A stretch of DNA of 64,000 nucleotides from Luteolibacter sp. Y139 (lineage in GTDB: Bacteria; Verrucomicrobiota; Verrucomicrobiia; Verrucomicrobiales; Akkermansiaceae). The notes under the pieces are model-generated. The model was not told where the DNA came from, made no database searches, and was given only the letters and a program-made list of their open reading frames with translations. Within the stretch, counting starts at the first letter, position 1. Each line of letters starts with the position of its first letter. The position numbers were made by a program, and so were the translations under genes. Shown piece by piece: positions 35,590 through 44,777 of this stretch. The DNA is taken from the NCBI RefSeq assembly GCF_038066715.1, contig NZ_JBBUKT010000003.1:558001-622000 (forward strand), given 5' to 3'.

Positions 35590-36645
35590 ATGTCATCCTC
35601 CATGAGCGCCGATCCTCCCCCCATCCGGCCGCGCCGCCCGGTATTCGTCACCGTCATCGGGTGGCTGTTCATCGTGGCGGGGACGCTGCTGCTTCCGATC
35701 AGCGCGATCTCCCTGGTGATGATCGTGGCGGGCAGCTACGGAACGGCTTCCACGGATCTCACCGGCTTTCTCAGCGTGATCGTGGCTCCGCCAGTCGCAG
35801 TCGCGACGGGCATCGGACTGCTATGCCGCTGGAGCTGGGCACGGCCGGTCGCGGTGCTTCTGTTAGCTTTCCTCATCGCGCTGAATGTCCGCGACCTGCT
35901 GAATCATCGCTCCACCACGGAAACCACCGTCGACCCGTCGGGCTTGCGAACGACGGTGCTGGCGTCGCCGCCGAATTACCACAGCGTGCCTCTCATCGGG
36001 ATTGGAGTGGTCCTGATCGCAAGGTTGCTTGTCGGGTTTCCCCGGGGTGCTGCTTCCGCCGCACGCAAACTATCCACTCCAGCGCCGGAACGCGACTGGC
36101 GAGTCGGACACCGCGGCCGCGACGGCATGTACTACGAAGAGCTGCAGGGCGGCACCTGGCAGCGCATTGATATCGACGGCGAGATGCTGATGGGCCGTGC
36201 GCATCATGTGATCTATTTCGCCTCGCCGGAAGCATGGCAGCGCTATCCCGAGTGGGCGCGTCACCGCCGCGAGGAAATCATCGCGCGCATCAAGGGCGAG
36301 TTCCGGCCGCCGGACTACGAGTATGGAGACGGTGGCTCGACCCCGGCCGCTGTCCCGGTCTCGGTTCCGCCAAAAACCACGCAGCAGCAATGGGGCGCGC
36401 TGGCCCTGTTCGTCGCGATCCTCCTCGCCCTTGCCGCCGGGATGGGATGGCTGGTGAAAAGCGGGCTGGAGCGCGAAACCACGTGGTTCCCCGCCAAGCG
36501 CGCAAGCATGCAGCGCACGGTGACGAAGCAGGCCGAGCCGACGACCTACTGGATTTCGATCAGCCTTTATGCCGCCATCGGCCTCAGCTCCGGCGGGCTC
36601 GCGCTGTGGATGCTGAAGGAAGGACTCCGGTCCGGACGGCGGTAA
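35590..36645 (+). CDS. Integral membrane protein of unknown function
   Basis: 351 aa. The ATG at 35590 has GGATGG upstream; an alternative ATG lies at 35602. Three hydrophobic helices fall in the first 110 residues (FVTVIGWLFIVAGTLLLPISA and two more), a fourth near 130-150, and two near the C-terminus (about 270-290 and 325-345). Between them is a soluble part (about 165-255) rich in charged and aromatic residues (RDGMYYEELQGGTWQRIDIDGEM). No named family is recognised. Confidence 0.7.
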   Translation: MSSSMSADPPPIRPRRPVFVTVIGWLFIVAGTLLLPISAISLVMIVAGSYGTASTDLTGFLSVIVAPPVAVATGIGLLCRWSWARPVAVLLLAFLIALNVRDLLNHRSTTETTVDPSGLRTTVLASPPNYHSVPLIGIGVVLIARLLVGFPRGAASAARKLSTPAPERDWRVGHRGRDGMYYEELQGGTWQRIDIDGEMLMGRAHHVIYFASPEAWQRYPEWARHRREEIIARIKGEFRPPDYEYGDGGSTPAAVPVSVPPKTTQQQWGALALFVAILLALAAGMGWLVKSGLERETTWFPAKRASMQRTVTKQAEPTTYWISISLYAAIGLSSGGLALWMLKEGLRSGRR

Positions 36646-36677
36646 GCCTGCCTCCGGATCAGGACTCGCGAGATTGC

Positions 36678-37076
36678 TTACTTGGCCGGAGGTACGACGA
36701 CGGTTTCCACCGTTGAAGTGGAAGCGTATGCGGGTCGGGGGCAGCGGCTGCCGTGGTTCGAGTAGCTCAGCAGGCAGCCATCGCGGCTGTATCGCAGCTC
36801 CCGCTCGGTGCCCGGAACCAGATTGATGCCCTTGTAGCTGGGATACTCGGAGTAGTCCCAAGCGCCCGCCTTGACCTTCCAGGTGAACCAGCCATCCCAG
36901 GTGAACCAGCCGTCCTGCGCCGATGGCTTCTCCTCGACGAGAAGAACCGCGGTGTCCGACCACGGCTCCCGCGCTGCAACTTCGGCCTTCGCGCGGATCA
37001 GGATTTCCCGCTGTGTGGTGAGGCTCCCGCAGCTGGCGAGAAGAACAGGAAGGGGAAGAAGAAGGAGTAGGCGCAT
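36678..37076 (-). CDS. Small lipoprotein with an internal 6-residue tandem duplication
   Basis: 132 aa from the ATG at 37076; signal MRLLLLLPLPVLLASC with anchor Cys16. The mature part is polar and aromatic. At its centre DGWFTW occurs twice in tandem (DGWFTWDGWFTWKV), encoded by an 18-base repeat at 36880-36897 and 36898-36915 that differs at one base. The C-terminal half has RELRYSRDGCLLSYS and ends VETVVVPPAK. The function is unknown. It is convergent with the membrane protein at 35590. Confidence 0.7.
   Translation of the reverse strand: MRLLLLLPLPVLLASCGSLTTQREILIRAKAEVAAREPWSDTAVLLVEEKPSAQDGWFTWDGWFTWKVKAGAWDYSEYPSYKGINLVPGTERELRYSRDGCLLSYSNHGSRCPRPAYASTSTVETVVVPPAK
36880..36915. repeat. 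18-base tandem duplication inside a lipoprotein gene
   Basis: CAGGTGAACCAGCCATCC at 36880-36897 is followed immediately by CAGGTGAACCAGCCGTCC at 36898-36915. The unit is a multiple of three, so the frame is kept and the protein gains one DGWFTW copy. Confidence 0.9.
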
Positions 37077-37281
37077 GGCTGGAAGGGGTGCAGGGTTGGT
37101 CGCTGCCGGGCGTGTCCTCCATGGAGCTGCCCGAAGCACTAACAACTAGTTCAGGAATCGCCCCCATGCCAGCTGAAATCGGGACGCTGGCAAGGCAGAA
37201 CGGGGATCCGAACAGGCACCTTCTTCAAGCGCGCAGGGTTGAAATTTGACATTTCCGTGTATTTCGGGCATCCGAGAGGGC

Positions 37282-37767
37282 GTGGACGAGCCGTCCTACC
37301 AACCGACCGACCCGTCCGAAGAAGAACTCCGGGCGATTCTGGAGAGGCGCGAGCAGGTGCTGGCCATGCAGCAGCACAATCTCGGGCGGATCGTCACGCG
37401 CGTCGTTGTCGCGCTCATCGCCCTCGCCCTCATCGGCTTCTTCAGCTCCAGCGAGAACCGGGAAATTGTCGCCTCCCTGTTCCGTGAACCGGCTCCCGAG
37501 CCCGTCCTTCCTCCTGCGCCCCCCCGTCTCCCCACCGATGTGGGGCTCGGGCCGGCACCTGCCAAGCCAGCGGCCGGACAAGTGGAAAGCGCGTCCGACG
37601 AACTTCTCCGGACCGCCACCAACGCCAGCGCCGGCCCTTTGATCTCGCCGGAATCAATTTCGTCGGACGGAAAGATCATCAGCAAGGAAGACATCGGATT
37701 CGCATCGGAGTTGCTGAACTTCGCTGAAGGCCCCCGGACGCAACGGGCGAAGCAGAAGGATAAATAA
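37282..37767 (+). CDS. Single-pass membrane protein, unknown function
   Basis: 161 aa from a GTG at 37282 with GAGAGGG seven bases upstream; a TTG at 37246 is in frame but has no such site. A charged N-terminal helix (EEELRAILERREQVLAMQQHN) precedes one transmembrane helix (IVTRVVVALIALALIGFF, about 45-62), then a Pro-rich linker (PEPVLPPAPPRLP) and a short polar tail. Its TAA is directly followed by the ATG of the TSUP gene, so the two form an operon. It could be an accessory subunit; this is inference from position. Confidence 0.68.
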   Translation: MDEPSYQPTDPSEEELRAILERREQVLAMQQHNLGRIVTRVVVALIALALIGFFSSSENREIVASLFREPAPEPVLPPAPPRLPTDVGLGPAPAKPAAGQVESASDELLRTATNASAGPLISPESISSDGKIISKEDIGFASELLNFAEGPRTQRAKQKDK

Positions 37768-38532
37768 ATGAGCGGCCTGTCGCCGGTCGCACACGGCCTG
37801 CTTTTTCTCGCCGGATTCGCCGGTGGTTTCATCGATGCCATTGCCGGCGGTGGCGGCCTGATCACGGTGCCGGCCTTGCTCGCGACGGGCATGCCGCCGC
37901 AGGTCGCGCTGGGGACGAATAAGCTGCAATCGTCCTGCGGCACCGCGATCGCCGTGTGGCGCTACTCCAAGGCAGGCCTGACCAAATCACCGGGGCTGTG
38001 GCTGGCCGTCGCTCTCTCGTTTCTCGCGAGCATGGCCGGAGCGCAGGCGGTCAGCGTGCTGAACAAGGATCTGCTCAAGCAGCTCATCCCGTGGTTGCTC
38101 GCGGCGGTGGCGATCTACACTGCGCTCAACCGGCGCTTCGGCATCGATAGCGGGAAGCAGAAGATGTCCCCGGTGATCTTTGCGATCCTCTTCGGCATCG
38201 TGATCGGCTTCTATGACGGGTTCTTCGGTCCGGGCACCGGGTCATTCTGGACGCTGGCAACGGTGGCTCTGTTAGGTCTCGATTTGAAAGGAGCCACCGG
38301 CTATACGAAGGCGGCCAATCTCGCCAGCAACCTGGGGTCGCTGGCCATTTTCCTGAGCCACGGCTCAGTCCACTTCAGCGCGGCTGGCGCGATGATCGGC
38401 GGGCAATTGATCGGTGCGAGGCTGGGCGCAGGTCTGGTCGTCCGCAAGGGAGCGGGATTGATCCGGCCCGTGTTCCTCGCCGTCGTCTTCGCGATGACGG
38501 CGAAGCTGCTGTGGGATGCGCTGGCTCGTTGA
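37768..38532 (+). CDS. TSUP (TauE/SafE) family anion/sulfite exporter
   Basis: 254 aa with about eight hydrophobic helices. The N-terminal signature AGGFIDAIAGGGGLITVPAL followed by ALGTNKLQSSCGT, and the mirrored C-terminal half with GFYDGFFGPGTGSFW, are diagnostic of the TauE/SafE/YfcA family. Members move sulfite, sulfoacetate or other organosulfur anions across the inner membrane; the substrate here is not predictable. It starts at the base after the previous stop codon (TAAATG). Confidence 0.9.
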   Translation: MSGLSPVAHGLLFLAGFAGGFIDAIAGGGGLITVPALLATGMPPQVALGTNKLQSSCGTAIAVWRYSKAGLTKSPGLWLAVALSFLASMAGAQAVSVLNKDLLKQLIPWLLAAVAIYTALNRRFGIDSGKQKMSPVIFAILFGIVIGFYDGFFGPGTGSFWTLATVALLGLDLKGATGYTKAANLASNLGSLAIFLSHGSVHFSAAGAMIGGQLIGARLGAGLVVRKGAGLIRPVFLAVVFAMTAKLLWDALAR

Positions 38533-38544
38533 GATCGTTCCTTC

Positions 38545-40401
38545 TTACTTCGCGGCACCGCTCCACTTGAGCTTCTGAGTGGCGTGGCCCTTGACCTTCA
38601 CGATCAACTTGCCGGGCTCAGCGCTCTCGACGCCTTCCACGCGGACCTTCGCCTGATCACGGGTGAGTTCCACCACCGGAGGACTGCCACTCACCGTGAC
38701 CTTTTCGGAAAGCGCGATGTGGAAGGGGGCATCGCCGCCGCCATTGTTGGTGAATGTCCACTCCATCGAGTCGTCCTGACAGGCGATCTCCAGGCAGAAT
38801 TCATTGTCGCGGCACTCGATGCGGTTGGGTCCGGTCATTTTCACATTCGGCAAGGCGCGTGGGCCAAAGCCGCCGGGCATCGAGGTGCCGCCGCCGGGTT
38901 CCATGGAGAGGAACTGCTTGCCACCGGCAATGAGGCTGGCGACGTGACCCAGCTCGCTGGTCTGGATCTGATAACCCGGGCTGATCAAGCGATAGATCGC
39001 CGGCAGCGGCTGGAAGGCGAGCGAGTGAGGAGCGAGCGTATCCGTGCGGAACAATGAAGGAGGCAGGCCTTCGCCATTGACGAGGTTGGCGTCCGGCAGG
39101 CCACCCCATGCGAATCGTACGGTCTTGGGTGCGGCGACGCTGGCAGCTGTTAGAGTGACGCGAGACCCGTCGGCGATGGCATCGGCGAAACGATAGTCGC
39201 CATCCTCTCCAGCAATCGCGAACCCGCGGATCGGGCCGCCGGTGCTTTTCACCGGCTGGTCGAAGGTCACGACGATGCTCTTTCCTTCCACCTTCACGTC
39301 CTTCATCTGCGGACCACGGGCAATGACGTTGGAGCCAAAGACTTCCTTGCGGGCGAGCAGGGACAAGCGACGGCCGATCTCTTCCTTTTCCACGGGATGA
39401 AGGTCGAAGCCATTGGTCGTGTCATGGGTCACGGCGAGATGCACGCCCTTTGAATCCGCGCAGCCCTTTGCCTGCGCCTCACGAAGCCAGCTGAAGTCGA
39501 GGCCACCCATGTTTCCGGAGAAAGCCGGCAGCTGAACGATGAAAAACGGCAGCTCCGGTTGCTTCCATTGTTTGCGCCACTGGGTCGCGAAGTTGGCCAA
39601 TAGACTCGCGTAGGCACCGGGATGGGCGCCGTTTGATTCGCCCTGGTACCAGAGCACGCCCTTGATTGGAGCGGCGGTCAGCGGCGCGATCATGCGGTTG
39701 AAAAGATGGCCGGGACTGATGTTGAACATCGAGCCGCTGATCTCGCTCGCCGGGATCGAGGGCAGCGTGCCTTCCGGCGTCCACGCTTCGATGGCGGTGC
39801 CACCGAAGGAGCTGTCGACAATGCCAATTGGCACGTCTTTCAGCTTCGGATCATCGCGCAGGTGCAGCGCGAAGCCGGCACCGACGGCGGAGAATTTCTT
39901 CAGCGTCTCCGGCGTGGCGTGATTCCACTTCGCACCCGGATCCGTCTGCGGCTTGTCGGCCCCGGCTTTTGGAATCATGAGGACGCGCAGACGCTCGTCC
40001 GCCGCGCCCTTCGCGATCAGTGCGGCACCACCTTGCGCCTCATCGAGGCCCATTTGCATGTTCGACTGGCCGGAGCAAACCCACACGTCTCCGATCAGGA
40101 CGTCATCAACCTTGGCGGTCGCACTGCCGTCAGAGGCCTCCAGAACGAAGGGCCCGCCCGCGGGTTGCGCGGCGAATTCCGCCCGCCACATGCCATCCGC
40201 TCCGACCTTGGCGGACTGCGACTCTTTGCCGAGCGACACCTTCATGGTGCCATTCTCCGGACCACTGCCGGAAACGGTGATGGCAGCATCACGCTGCAGA
40301 ACCATGCCGGATGAAAACAGAGGGCTGAAGGCAGCCGGCGCGGCGAAAGTGACGGACGATGCTGCCATCGCCAGAAGGGTGGAACGAAGTACGAGAGTCA
40401 T
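38545..40401 (-). CDS. Sialate O-acetylesterase (SGNH hydrolase)
   Basis: 618 aa from the ATG at 40401; signal peptide ends FAAPA. An N-terminal beta domain (about 25-100; SSGMVLQRDAAITVSG) is followed by the SGNH esterase with the nucleophile block VCSGQSNMQM, the WYQGESNG block and the terminal DLHPVEKEEIGRRL (Asp/His). Members remove 9-O-acetyl groups from sialic acids, and related enzymes act on acetylated plant polysaccharides. An extra C-terminal beta domain of about 170 residues follows the catalytic part. The upstream gene stops 7 bases before its start, so they are co-transcribed. Confidence 0.88.
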   Translation of the reverse strand: MTLVLRSTLLAMAASSVTFAAPAAFSPLFSSGMVLQRDAAITVSGSGPENGTMKVSLGKESQSAKVGADGMWRAEFAAQPAGGPFVLEASDGSATAKVDDVLIGDVWVCSGQSNMQMGLDEAQGGAALIAKGAADERLRVLMIPKAGADKPQTDPGAKWNHATPETLKKFSAVGAGFALHLRDDPKLKDVPIGIVDSSFGGTAIEAWTPEGTLPSIPASEISGSMFNISPGHLFNRMIAPLTAAPIKGVLWYQGESNGAHPGAYASLLANFATQWRKQWKQPELPFFIVQLPAFSGNMGGLDFSWLREAQAKGCADSKGVHLAVTHDTTNGFDLHPVEKEEIGRRLSLLARKEVFGSNVIARGPQMKDVKVEGKSIVVTFDQPVKSTGGPIRGFAIAGEDGDYRFADAIADGSRVTLTAASVAAPKTVRFAWGGLPDANLVNGEGLPPSLFRTDTLAPHSLAFQPLPAIYRLISPGYQIQTSELGHVASLIAGGKQFLSMEPGGGTSMPGGFGPRALPNVKMTGPNRIECRDNEFCLEIACQDDSMEWTFTNNGGGDAPFHIALSEKVTVSGSPPVVELTRDQAKVRVEGVESAEPGKLIVKVKGHATQKLKWSGAAK

Positions 40402-40408
40402 CGGAAGT

Positions 40409-41779
40409 TCAATTTTTCTGCGCGGGCTTGAGCGCCGGATCATCGAGGTCGAGGCGATAGGCCATCTGGTTGTAGTCGTAGCGCGGGGTCTTGATCTTGT
40501 TGTCGGTGAAACTGGTGGTGTAGGTGCCTTCGAAGATCAGCACCGGTTCATCCGGAGAGGTGAGCTGCCAATCGATCTGCACGTTGTAGAAGGTGTAGTT
40601 CTCGTGCGTCGCCACCTTGACCGCGGGTCCCCACGGGCCTTCGGGTGAATCGCCTTCAAGATACCAAACCTCACCGAACACGGACGGCTTGCCGAACTTT
40701 TGTTGGAGAATCATCACCCACTTCTTGCGGTAGCCGCTCCATGCGATCGATGCGGATGACGGCGCGATGTCGCCGCTGCCATCAGCGGTTTTGAAAGACT
40801 TCACCGGCTCGATCGCCTGCCACTGCGCGCGATCCTTCCATGCCTCGTAGGTCGCCGGGCATTTGAAGTTCGCTGGGCCGTTGAAGTAGACCCAAGTCTT
40901 GCCTTTCTCATCCTTCCACAGCACCGGATGGCCATCGGGATAAGGCTTCGGCGGATTCGGCTCGGCGTCACTGCGTTTCCAGAAGGTCGAAACGATGTCG
41001 AACTTCTGAGTCGCATCATTCCACTCCGCGAGGCCGAAGGAGGACGCCTTCATCATGTCGGCGATCTTCGACCAGGTGGCGACGAGGTGCTCCTTGCCCT
41101 CCTTGTCCGGCAGCGAAATGAAACCGGACAGCCAGACCGGCCCCGGGCCTTCCACCTCGATCGTGCCACGGGGGATGCCTTTGTCATTCGTGACGTAGTC
41201 GTAGACGATGCCAGTAGGCGGCTTGAGGGCTGCCAGCGGTTTGAGGGCGCTGCTGGCCACGGGTGTGTTGAAGATGCCGAGCGGATAGGCGGGCAGGTTG
41301 GTATCGCCCCACAGCCACATCAGCTTGCCCTTGTAGGTGGCGGTCTGGACGGTGTCCGAGCCGAGCACGCCGCTCTCCTTCCACTTCGGGAAGCCGCCGA
41401 GCTTCTGGCTTTCGGCGAAGATCCCGCCGCCCGTGAGCCTGCCGAGCCGCTTGGCGATCTGCTTGCGCTCGATCTCGATCTTGAAGGTGCCGCCGGGCTT
41501 GGGGGTGAAGCGGAGGCCCCGATTGCCGAAGCCATCCTTGTTCAGCTCGTAGCCGTGGGAATGCACGGTCAGCCAGGTCTCGCGGCCCATGAATTCGGGA
41601 GCATCGAAGGCGACCACGCCGGCATTGTCGGTCACGAAGGACTCGTCATTGGTAGTGGTCAGCTGCACCAGCGGCACCGGCCAGCCATTCGATTTGTCCA
41701 CGACCTCGATCTTGCAGGGTTCCAAGGCATGAGAAGCCGAAACGAGCGCTGCGAGAGAGAGGACGAACTTTAAAGGCAT
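40409..41779 (-). CDS. Secreted propeller-type protein, possibly glycosidase-like
   Basis: 456 aa from the ATG at 41779, which opens the signal MPLKFVLSLAALVSASHA. An N-terminal CnaA/peptidase-associated beta domain (KIEVVDKSNGWPVPLVQL ... ELNKDGFGNRGLRF, about 20-105) precedes a WxWGDT-containing beta-propeller-like region (KGKLMWLWGDTNLPAYPLG; DGHPVLWKDEKGKTWVYFNG; KKWVMILQQKFG; YLEGDSPEGPWGPAV). This resembles the DUF4185/GH43-like five-bladed propellers, but I cannot identify catalytic acids. It forms an operon with the sialate O-acetylesterase (7-base gap), suggesting joint action on decorated glycans. Confidence 0.72.
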   Translation of the reverse strand: MPLKFVLSLAALVSASHALEPCKIEVVDKSNGWPVPLVQLTTTNDESFVTDNAGVVAFDAPEFMGRETWLTVHSHGYELNKDGFGNRGLRFTPKPGGTFKIEIERKQIAKRLGRLTGGGIFAESQKLGGFPKWKESGVLGSDTVQTATYKGKLMWLWGDTNLPAYPLGIFNTPVASSALKPLAALKPPTGIVYDYVTNDKGIPRGTIEVEGPGPVWLSGFISLPDKEGKEHLVATWSKIADMMKASSFGLAEWNDATQKFDIVSTFWKRSDAEPNPPKPYPDGHPVLWKDEKGKTWVYFNGPANFKCPATYEAWKDRAQWQAIEPVKSFKTADGSGDIAPSSASIAWSGYRKKWVMILQQKFGKPSVFGEVWYLEGDSPEGPWGPAVKVATHENYTFYNVQIDWQLTSPDEPVLIFEGTYTTSFTDNKIKTPRYDYNQMAYRLDLDDPALKPAQKN

Positions 41780-41962
41780 GGCGGATGGGTGGACGGGCGC
41801 GACCGATACGACTGCCGCGCGGCCATTTTTCAAACGATGACCGGATTTCAAACGAGAATGCCATCAAGGGGTTTGGGAGCGCGATTTACCGGATCTTAAC
41901 AATTTTCCCGCTGGGGCACATCATCTCCTAACAACCAAGGCCCACGGTGCCCCCATCCTCCG

Positions 41963-43678
41963 ATGAAAGCGACTCTTCTCCTCAGCGTCCTCATCCTCGG
42001 CACCGCCGCCGCGGACCCGCAGCTCAGCTCGTGGTACACCGCCCGCAGCGGCAGCTACGCGCGGATCTACACCAGCACCGGCAATCAGGGCACCGGCACC
42101 ACCTCCACCACTTGGTCGCGCGGCACCGGCGTGCAGAGTTCGCCGGTTTACGCGGGGCTGCATGAGATCGATTACTCGAACGACTGGGTCTACATCCGCA
42201 CCACCGGGCTGGCAGGGCACATCATGGGACCGTGGTACCTCGATGCGGCGAAGTCGCAGAACTTCCCGAACTTCCCCGCGAACACCGCGACGATCTACCG
42301 CATTCCGCGCAATCCGGTGATCCCGCCCACGACCAAGACGGCCACCGGCCTCGGTGCCTCCGGCTACTATGTGAATGGCGTGGCGATGTTCGACATGCGC
42401 GATGCCTTCTCTTACTCGACTTCGAATGGCCAAGACGCGACGCCCACGAATGGCATCACCGGCGACGGCATCTGGAATCGCGAAGCCTATCACAATGAAT
42501 CGGTGACCTTCGACGCCGGCTTCGCGCATCAGGCAGGCAGCCAGTATCATTATCACGCCCAACCGCCGGGCCTGCGTTACCAGCTCGGCGATCACGTCGC
42601 CTACAACGCGTCCACCAATGTCTACACGGAGATGCCGGGACTGCCGACGACCCACTCGCCGATCGTGGCGTGGGCGGCTGACGGCTTGCCGGTTTATGGG
42701 CCCTACGGTTACAGCGATCCTAACAATGCGTCCTCGGGGATCCGTCGCATGACCTCGGGCTTCCGGCTGCGAAGCATCACCACGCGCACCGCCCTGCCCG
42801 CATGGGCGCAGCGGGTGCAGAACAAGACCACCCTGACAGCCTCGCAGTATGGCCCGGCTGTCTCCACTACCTACGCGCTCGGCCACTACCTGGAAGACTA
42901 CGAATACAAAGGCGACGTGGGATTCACCTACGGCACTGACTTCGATCTGAACGAATACAACGTCCGCTACTGCGTGACGCCGGAGTTTCCTAACAAGACC
43001 TGGGCCTACTTCCTCACCATCGCCGCCGACGGAACGCCGGCCTATCCCTATGCCACGGGTCGCCAATACTATGGCACGCCTAGCGGTGGCGCCGTGGGTT
43101 CCATTTCAGAGTCCGTCACGACCCATTGGCAAGGGGGGCCGAACAAGCAGGAGACGGCAGAATCCGTCACGCCGTCTGCCGCGAACAATGACGTCGAGAT
43201 CACGTGGAGTGCGGTGGAAGGAGGAACCTATCAGATCACCGCTGGCGATACCCCTTCTACCGACCAGAACGTTTCCACCCCCACCCTGAGCGGCTCGGAC
43301 AAGCTTGTTTACAAGGACACAGGCGCGCGGGCCTCGCATGCACGCCGCTTCTACCGTGCCAACCGCACCGCGCTCGCTTCCTTCGACAGCAATGGCTTCA
43401 ACTACACGCCACCGGGTGGAGGTACGGGTGGGACCGTCAGCTTCACCTTCACCTTTCCCACCAACCCGATGTTGCCGCCGCAGAATGCCATCACCTCGAT
43501 CACGGTGGGTGGTGTCACCACCTCGATCACGAGCTATACCCAGGGAACCGGCAGCGCGACGCTGAGCTTCAACAATAGCACCCTTTCCTCCGGCACCGCG
43601 TATCCGGCCATCCTCACCTTCACCCCGCCCGGCATGACGACGCGGACAGTGACATCCACGAACAGCTACACGCGCTGA
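41963..43678 (+). CDS. Secreted YHYH-domain protein
   Basis: 571 aa; signal MKATLLLSVLILGTAAADP. The name-giving motif Y195-H-Y-H198 sits in a domain spanning about 130-390 with the associated blocks GLPVYGPYGY and GHYLEDYEY, typical of the YHYH family found in many marine and soil bacteria and of unknown activity. The C-terminal roughly 90 residues (FTFTFPTNPMLPPQNAITS ... TRTVTSTNSYTR) form an Ig-like beta domain after a Gly-rich linker. It may bind a metal through the His pair, which is an inference. It is divergent from the propeller gene and ends 6 bases from the next gene in convergent orientation. Confidence 0.8.
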   Translation: MKATLLLSVLILGTAAADPQLSSWYTARSGSYARIYTSTGNQGTGTTSTTWSRGTGVQSSPVYAGLHEIDYSNDWVYIRTTGLAGHIMGPWYLDAAKSQNFPNFPANTATIYRIPRNPVIPPTTKTATGLGASGYYVNGVAMFDMRDAFSYSTSNGQDATPTNGITGDGIWNREAYHNESVTFDAGFAHQAGSQYHYHAQPPGLRYQLGDHVAYNASTNVYTEMPGLPTTHSPIVAWAADGLPVYGPYGYSDPNNASSGIRRMTSGFRLRSITTRTALPAWAQRVQNKTTLTASQYGPAVSTTYALGHYLEDYEYKGDVGFTYGTDFDLNEYNVRYCVTPEFPNKTWAYFLTIAADGTPAYPYATGRQYYGTPSGGAVGSISESVTTHWQGGPNKQETAESVTPSAANNDVEITWSAVEGGTYQITAGDTPSTDQNVSTPTLSGSDKLVYKDTGARASHARRFYRANRTALASFDSNGFNYTPPGGGTGGTVSFTFTFPTNPMLPPQNAITSITVGGVTTSITSYTQGTGSATLSFNNSTLSSGTAYPAILTFTPPGMTTRTVTSTNSYTR

Positions 43679-43684
43679 GCGGAT

Positions 43685-44716
43685 TCAGTGGTCGCTGCTC
43701 CCTGGCGCACCGGCGATGTCGTAGAGAAAGATGCCGTAGCCGACACCTGCGGCATCTTGCGTCTTCGCGAGCTGGAAGGCGATGAACTTGCCGTCATCGC
43801 TCACGACCGGGTTCGAGGCCTTGAAGCCGGGGGTGTCGCTGAAATAGGTGAGCCGCTCGTAGTTGCCGCTGCCATCCAGGGCGAGCTTCCAGAGGTCGAC
43901 ATTGCCCGAGCCCTTGTGGTTCTGCTTGTCACACTCGACCAAGGTGAAGCGGCCATCGGGAAAGACGCCTTCGGGCTCGTCATACTGCCCGGGAGCGTTG
44001 GAGAGGTTGGTGACCTTCTTCGTGGTGAGGTCGATGCTGGCGACGTCGGTGCCTTGATGGCCGTACGCGCTGAAAGTTAGCACGCGCTCGTCGGGCGACA
44101 CGTAGTTCTGTGTTTCCATCGTGCAGCGGAAGGGCAGATCCTTGCTCTCGATGATGACCTGCTGGTTCGCCAGCTTTGGCTTGCCATCTTCCATGACGAT
44201 ATCCGCCTCCAGCATCCGCGAGCTATCGCGTTCCATCTCTTCGGGATACTCGGCGGCGACGTGGGTCCACGCGATGTGCATGCGCTTGCGCGAAACGGCG
44301 GCTCCTTCACTGCACTTGGTGCCGAGTGGTACAGGACGTTTGGTGCCGCTTTTATCCAGTACCGAAAGCCAGCACTGCGTGCGCGCCTCACCAATATGGG
44401 CGGGGTCGAACTGCTCTGGCCCGGACAGGAGGATGTCGTCATTCGCGAGGTAGGTCGCCCGGGTGTAGCCGTGGTGCGGATAGTGCGAGGTGAGGTTGCG
44501 GATGCGCTTGGTCGCGAGATCGAGCTCCATCGCATCACCGAAGGTCTTCGAGAGAAACAGGACCTTGGTGCCATCGTGTGAAAAGTCAGCACGTTCGCCG
44601 AACCACGTCAGCCGCGTGATGTGCGGCGGCAGATGATCGGCCGGGCTTTCAGGCTCGGCGGACGCAGAAACGATTCCGGCAAGCACCGCGGTACAGATCA
44701 GGGCCCGGCTTTTCAT
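43685..44716 (-). CDS. Secreted TolB-like beta-propeller protein
   Basis: 343 aa from the ATG at 44716; signal ends VSASAEP. Repeated blades carry the TolB/WD40-like pattern of a conserved aspartate before a G-x-K/R strand (RADFSHDGTKVLFLSKTFGDA; NYVSPDERVLTFSAYGHQG; NPVVSDDGKFIAFQLAKT). Such propellers usually bind proteins or report on periplasmic stress, and some accompany S9 peptidases, but no peptidase domain follows here. It is a lone gene on this strand. Confidence 0.72.
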   Translation of the reverse strand: MKSRALICTAVLAGIVSASAEPESPADHLPPHITRLTWFGERADFSHDGTKVLFLSKTFGDAMELDLATKRIRNLTSHYPHHGYTRATYLANDDILLSGPEQFDPAHIGEARTQCWLSVLDKSGTKRPVPLGTKCSEGAAVSRKRMHIAWTHVAAEYPEEMERDSSRMLEADIVMEDGKPKLANQQVIIESKDLPFRCTMETQNYVSPDERVLTFSAYGHQGTDVASIDLTTKKVTNLSNAPGQYDEPEGVFPDGRFTLVECDKQNHKGSGNVDLWKLALDGSGNYERLTYFSDTPGFKASNPVVSDDGKFIAFQLAKTQDAAGVGYGIFLYDIAGAPGSSDH

Positions 44717-44777
44717 GGTTCCGCCATTGGAGCCGAACATGGGCTCAGGTCAAGGCCACCGCAGGGCAGCAACGTCC

